Source: CAZCWX01 sp964502465 (GTDB taxonomy: Bacteria; Desulfobacterota; Binatia; Bin18). Taken from it: a stretch of 6,664 bases of DNA. The stretch lies in the NCBI GenBank assembly GCA_964502465.1, contig CAZCWX010000102.1, forward strand, positions 1 through 6,664, written 5' to 3'. The translations under genes were made by a program, and so were the position numbers. Of this stretch, positions 6,201-6,664 are shown one piece after another. Under the pieces are notes generated by a model, which worked only from the letters and a program-made list of their open reading frames with translations, did no database searches and was not told where the DNA came from. Each line of letters opens with the position of its first letter. The first letter of the stretch is position 1.

Positions 6201-6340
6201 ACTTCCTGATACGGCTCTCCCGGTTTGTGCGTGCTGATGCGGATGGTGACCTTGCGATCCAGCCGTTTCAGAAAATCAAGCAGTTTGTCTGTCGTAAAGC
6301 GGCTATAATGGCCGTTCATCAAGTGGGAGACATTCTGTAG
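6185..6340 (-). pseudogene. C-terminal remnant of an HTH_37-type (XRE) antitoxin
   Basis: Fifty-one codons ending in TGA (6185-6187) match the second half of XRE/HTH_37-type addiction-module antitoxins: recognition-helix region QNVSHLMNG, then SRFTTDKLLDFLKRLDRKV, a strand TIRIS and the tail HKPGEPYQEV. The first part, including helix 2 of the HTH, is absent, and the frame upstream of 6341 meets a stop, so the fragment begins at a junction. Its sequence differs from the neighbouring antitoxin (NGHYSRFTTDKL against RGQLKNFSLDRL), so it is a second family member, not a duplicate end of the first. Its last codons overlap, in another frame, the start of the VOC remnant. Confidence 0.75.
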
Positions 6341-6349
6341 GAACCACTA

Positions 6350-6664
6350 TCAGCCTCTAGCGGCTGCAGTCCGATGCCGGACAGAGCGCATCCGGGCGAT
6401 GATATGTGTCTCGCCGCGCGTCCGATTACGGGGCTTGTCCTTTACAACAATATCTACGTCCTTGTCCAGACGATTCAGGAAGCGGCACAGCCGATCAAGC
6501 GAGAAGTTTTTCAGTTGACCGCGCATCAGCGCCGACACCTTGGGTTGGTCAATGCCGAGAATGTCGGCAGCCGCCGCCTGGCTCAGGCGGCGGCTGCCGG
6601 ATGATCTCAATAAGCTGCATGGCTAGTCCGGCTTTCGCCAGGTGTTCTTCGGGATGGGGAAAGC
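6350..6664 (-). pseudogene. HTH_37-type (XRE) antitoxin, frameshifted and cut by the window edge
   Basis: This is a HigA-like/XRE antitoxin, the DNA-binding partner of a HigB/RelE-type toxin that would normally be encoded just upstream, beyond the right edge. Two frames give one protein. FPHPEEHLAKAGLAMQLIEI and IRQ (6662-6594) is the conserved N-terminal helix. After one extra C at about 6593 the frame changes to RRLSQAAAADILGIDQPKV (6592 downward), which contains HTH helices 2 and 3, followed by SALMRGQLKNFSLDRLCRFL, the dimer strand KDVDIVVK and KPRNRTRGETHII. The frame ends at TGA 6350-6352 after an Arg-rich tail that may be run-on sequence. An internal TTG at 6610 could only make a protein lacking the first helix. 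The frameshift lies inside a perfect 16-bp inverted repeat. Family call is firm; loss of function is inferred from the frameshift. Confidence 0.78.
6565..6599. repeat. Perfect 16-bp inverted repeat with 3-base loop inside the antitoxin gene
   Basis: CGGCAGCCGCCGCCTG (6565-6580), GCT, then CAGGCGGCGGCTGCCG (6584-6599). All 16 pairs match. It lies in coding DNA, has no T tract and is not a terminator. It coincides with the frameshift in the antitoxin. Confidence 0.9.

Noticed and set aside
5961..6237. Small plus-strand proteins in the 3' region
   Set aside because: They are antisense to the VOC and antitoxin remnants, lack good ribosome sites and show no family motifs.
6374..6604. A plus-strand 76-residue protein
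   Set aside because: It is the mirror frame of the antitoxin gene, whose minus-strand reading has clear HTH motifs.
1..6664. CRISPR array, tRNA, rRNA or complete insertion sequence
   Set aside because: No regularly spaced repeats, no tRNA-like cloverleaf motifs and no transposase coding sequence were seen.

Overview
The window looks like an accessory or intergenic-rich stretch from an uncultured Gram-negative bacterium. Evidence for a Gram-negative cell envelope is indirect: one Tat-type and two Sec-type signal peptides on soluble proteins, strong AGGAGG-type ribosome binding sites, and moderately GC-rich coding DNA. The gene families (exported TPR protein, Tat-exported class V aminotransferase, exported RidA-like protein, COG1228-type amidohydrolase, HTH_37-type antitoxins) are common in soil, sediment and water lineages. 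I cannot assign a phylum from the sequence alone.

Layout. Positions 1-395 (minus) hold the wreck of a short-chain dehydrogenase/reductase (SDR) gene with two stop codons, an internal deletion and a frame change. Diverging from it, 440-2026 (plus) is an intact secreted TPR protein with His-rich motifs. Its predicted promoter and a 19-bp palindrome lie at the edge of the SDR wreck. Convergent with it, 2114-3544 (minus) is a Tat-exported PLP enzyme of the CefD/PvdN class V aminotransferase group. Divergent from that, across a 125-bp promoter region with a 14-bp palindrome, 3670-4146 (plus) is a RidA/YjgF-family protein with an N-terminal signal peptide. After a 269-bp gap containing a 72-bp element bounded by inverted repeats and a plausible sigma70 promoter, 4416-5789 (plus) is a cytoplasmic metal-dependent amidohydrolase with all expected ligands. 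From 5790 to the end there is no intact gene: short repeats, then three decayed minus-strand genes end to end (a VOC/glyoxalase tail, an antitoxin tail, and a nearly complete but frameshifted HTH_37-type antitoxin running off the right edge).

How the genes may work together. The best-supported partnership is the divergent pair in the middle. RidA proteins hydrolyse the enamine/imine intermediates released by PLP enzymes, and here both the PLP enzyme and the RidA-like protein carry export signals, which suggests extracytoplasmic PLP chemistry with its own imine clean-up. The link of the TPR protein and the amidohydrolase to this pair is only proximity. The two ends of the window are gene graveyards, so the four intact genes sit as an island between decayed DNA. 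The most striking mechanistic signal is in the right-hand antitoxin: its frameshift coincides with a perfect 16-bp inverted repeat that would be imperfect without the extra base, which is the signature of quasipalindrome-templated mutation.
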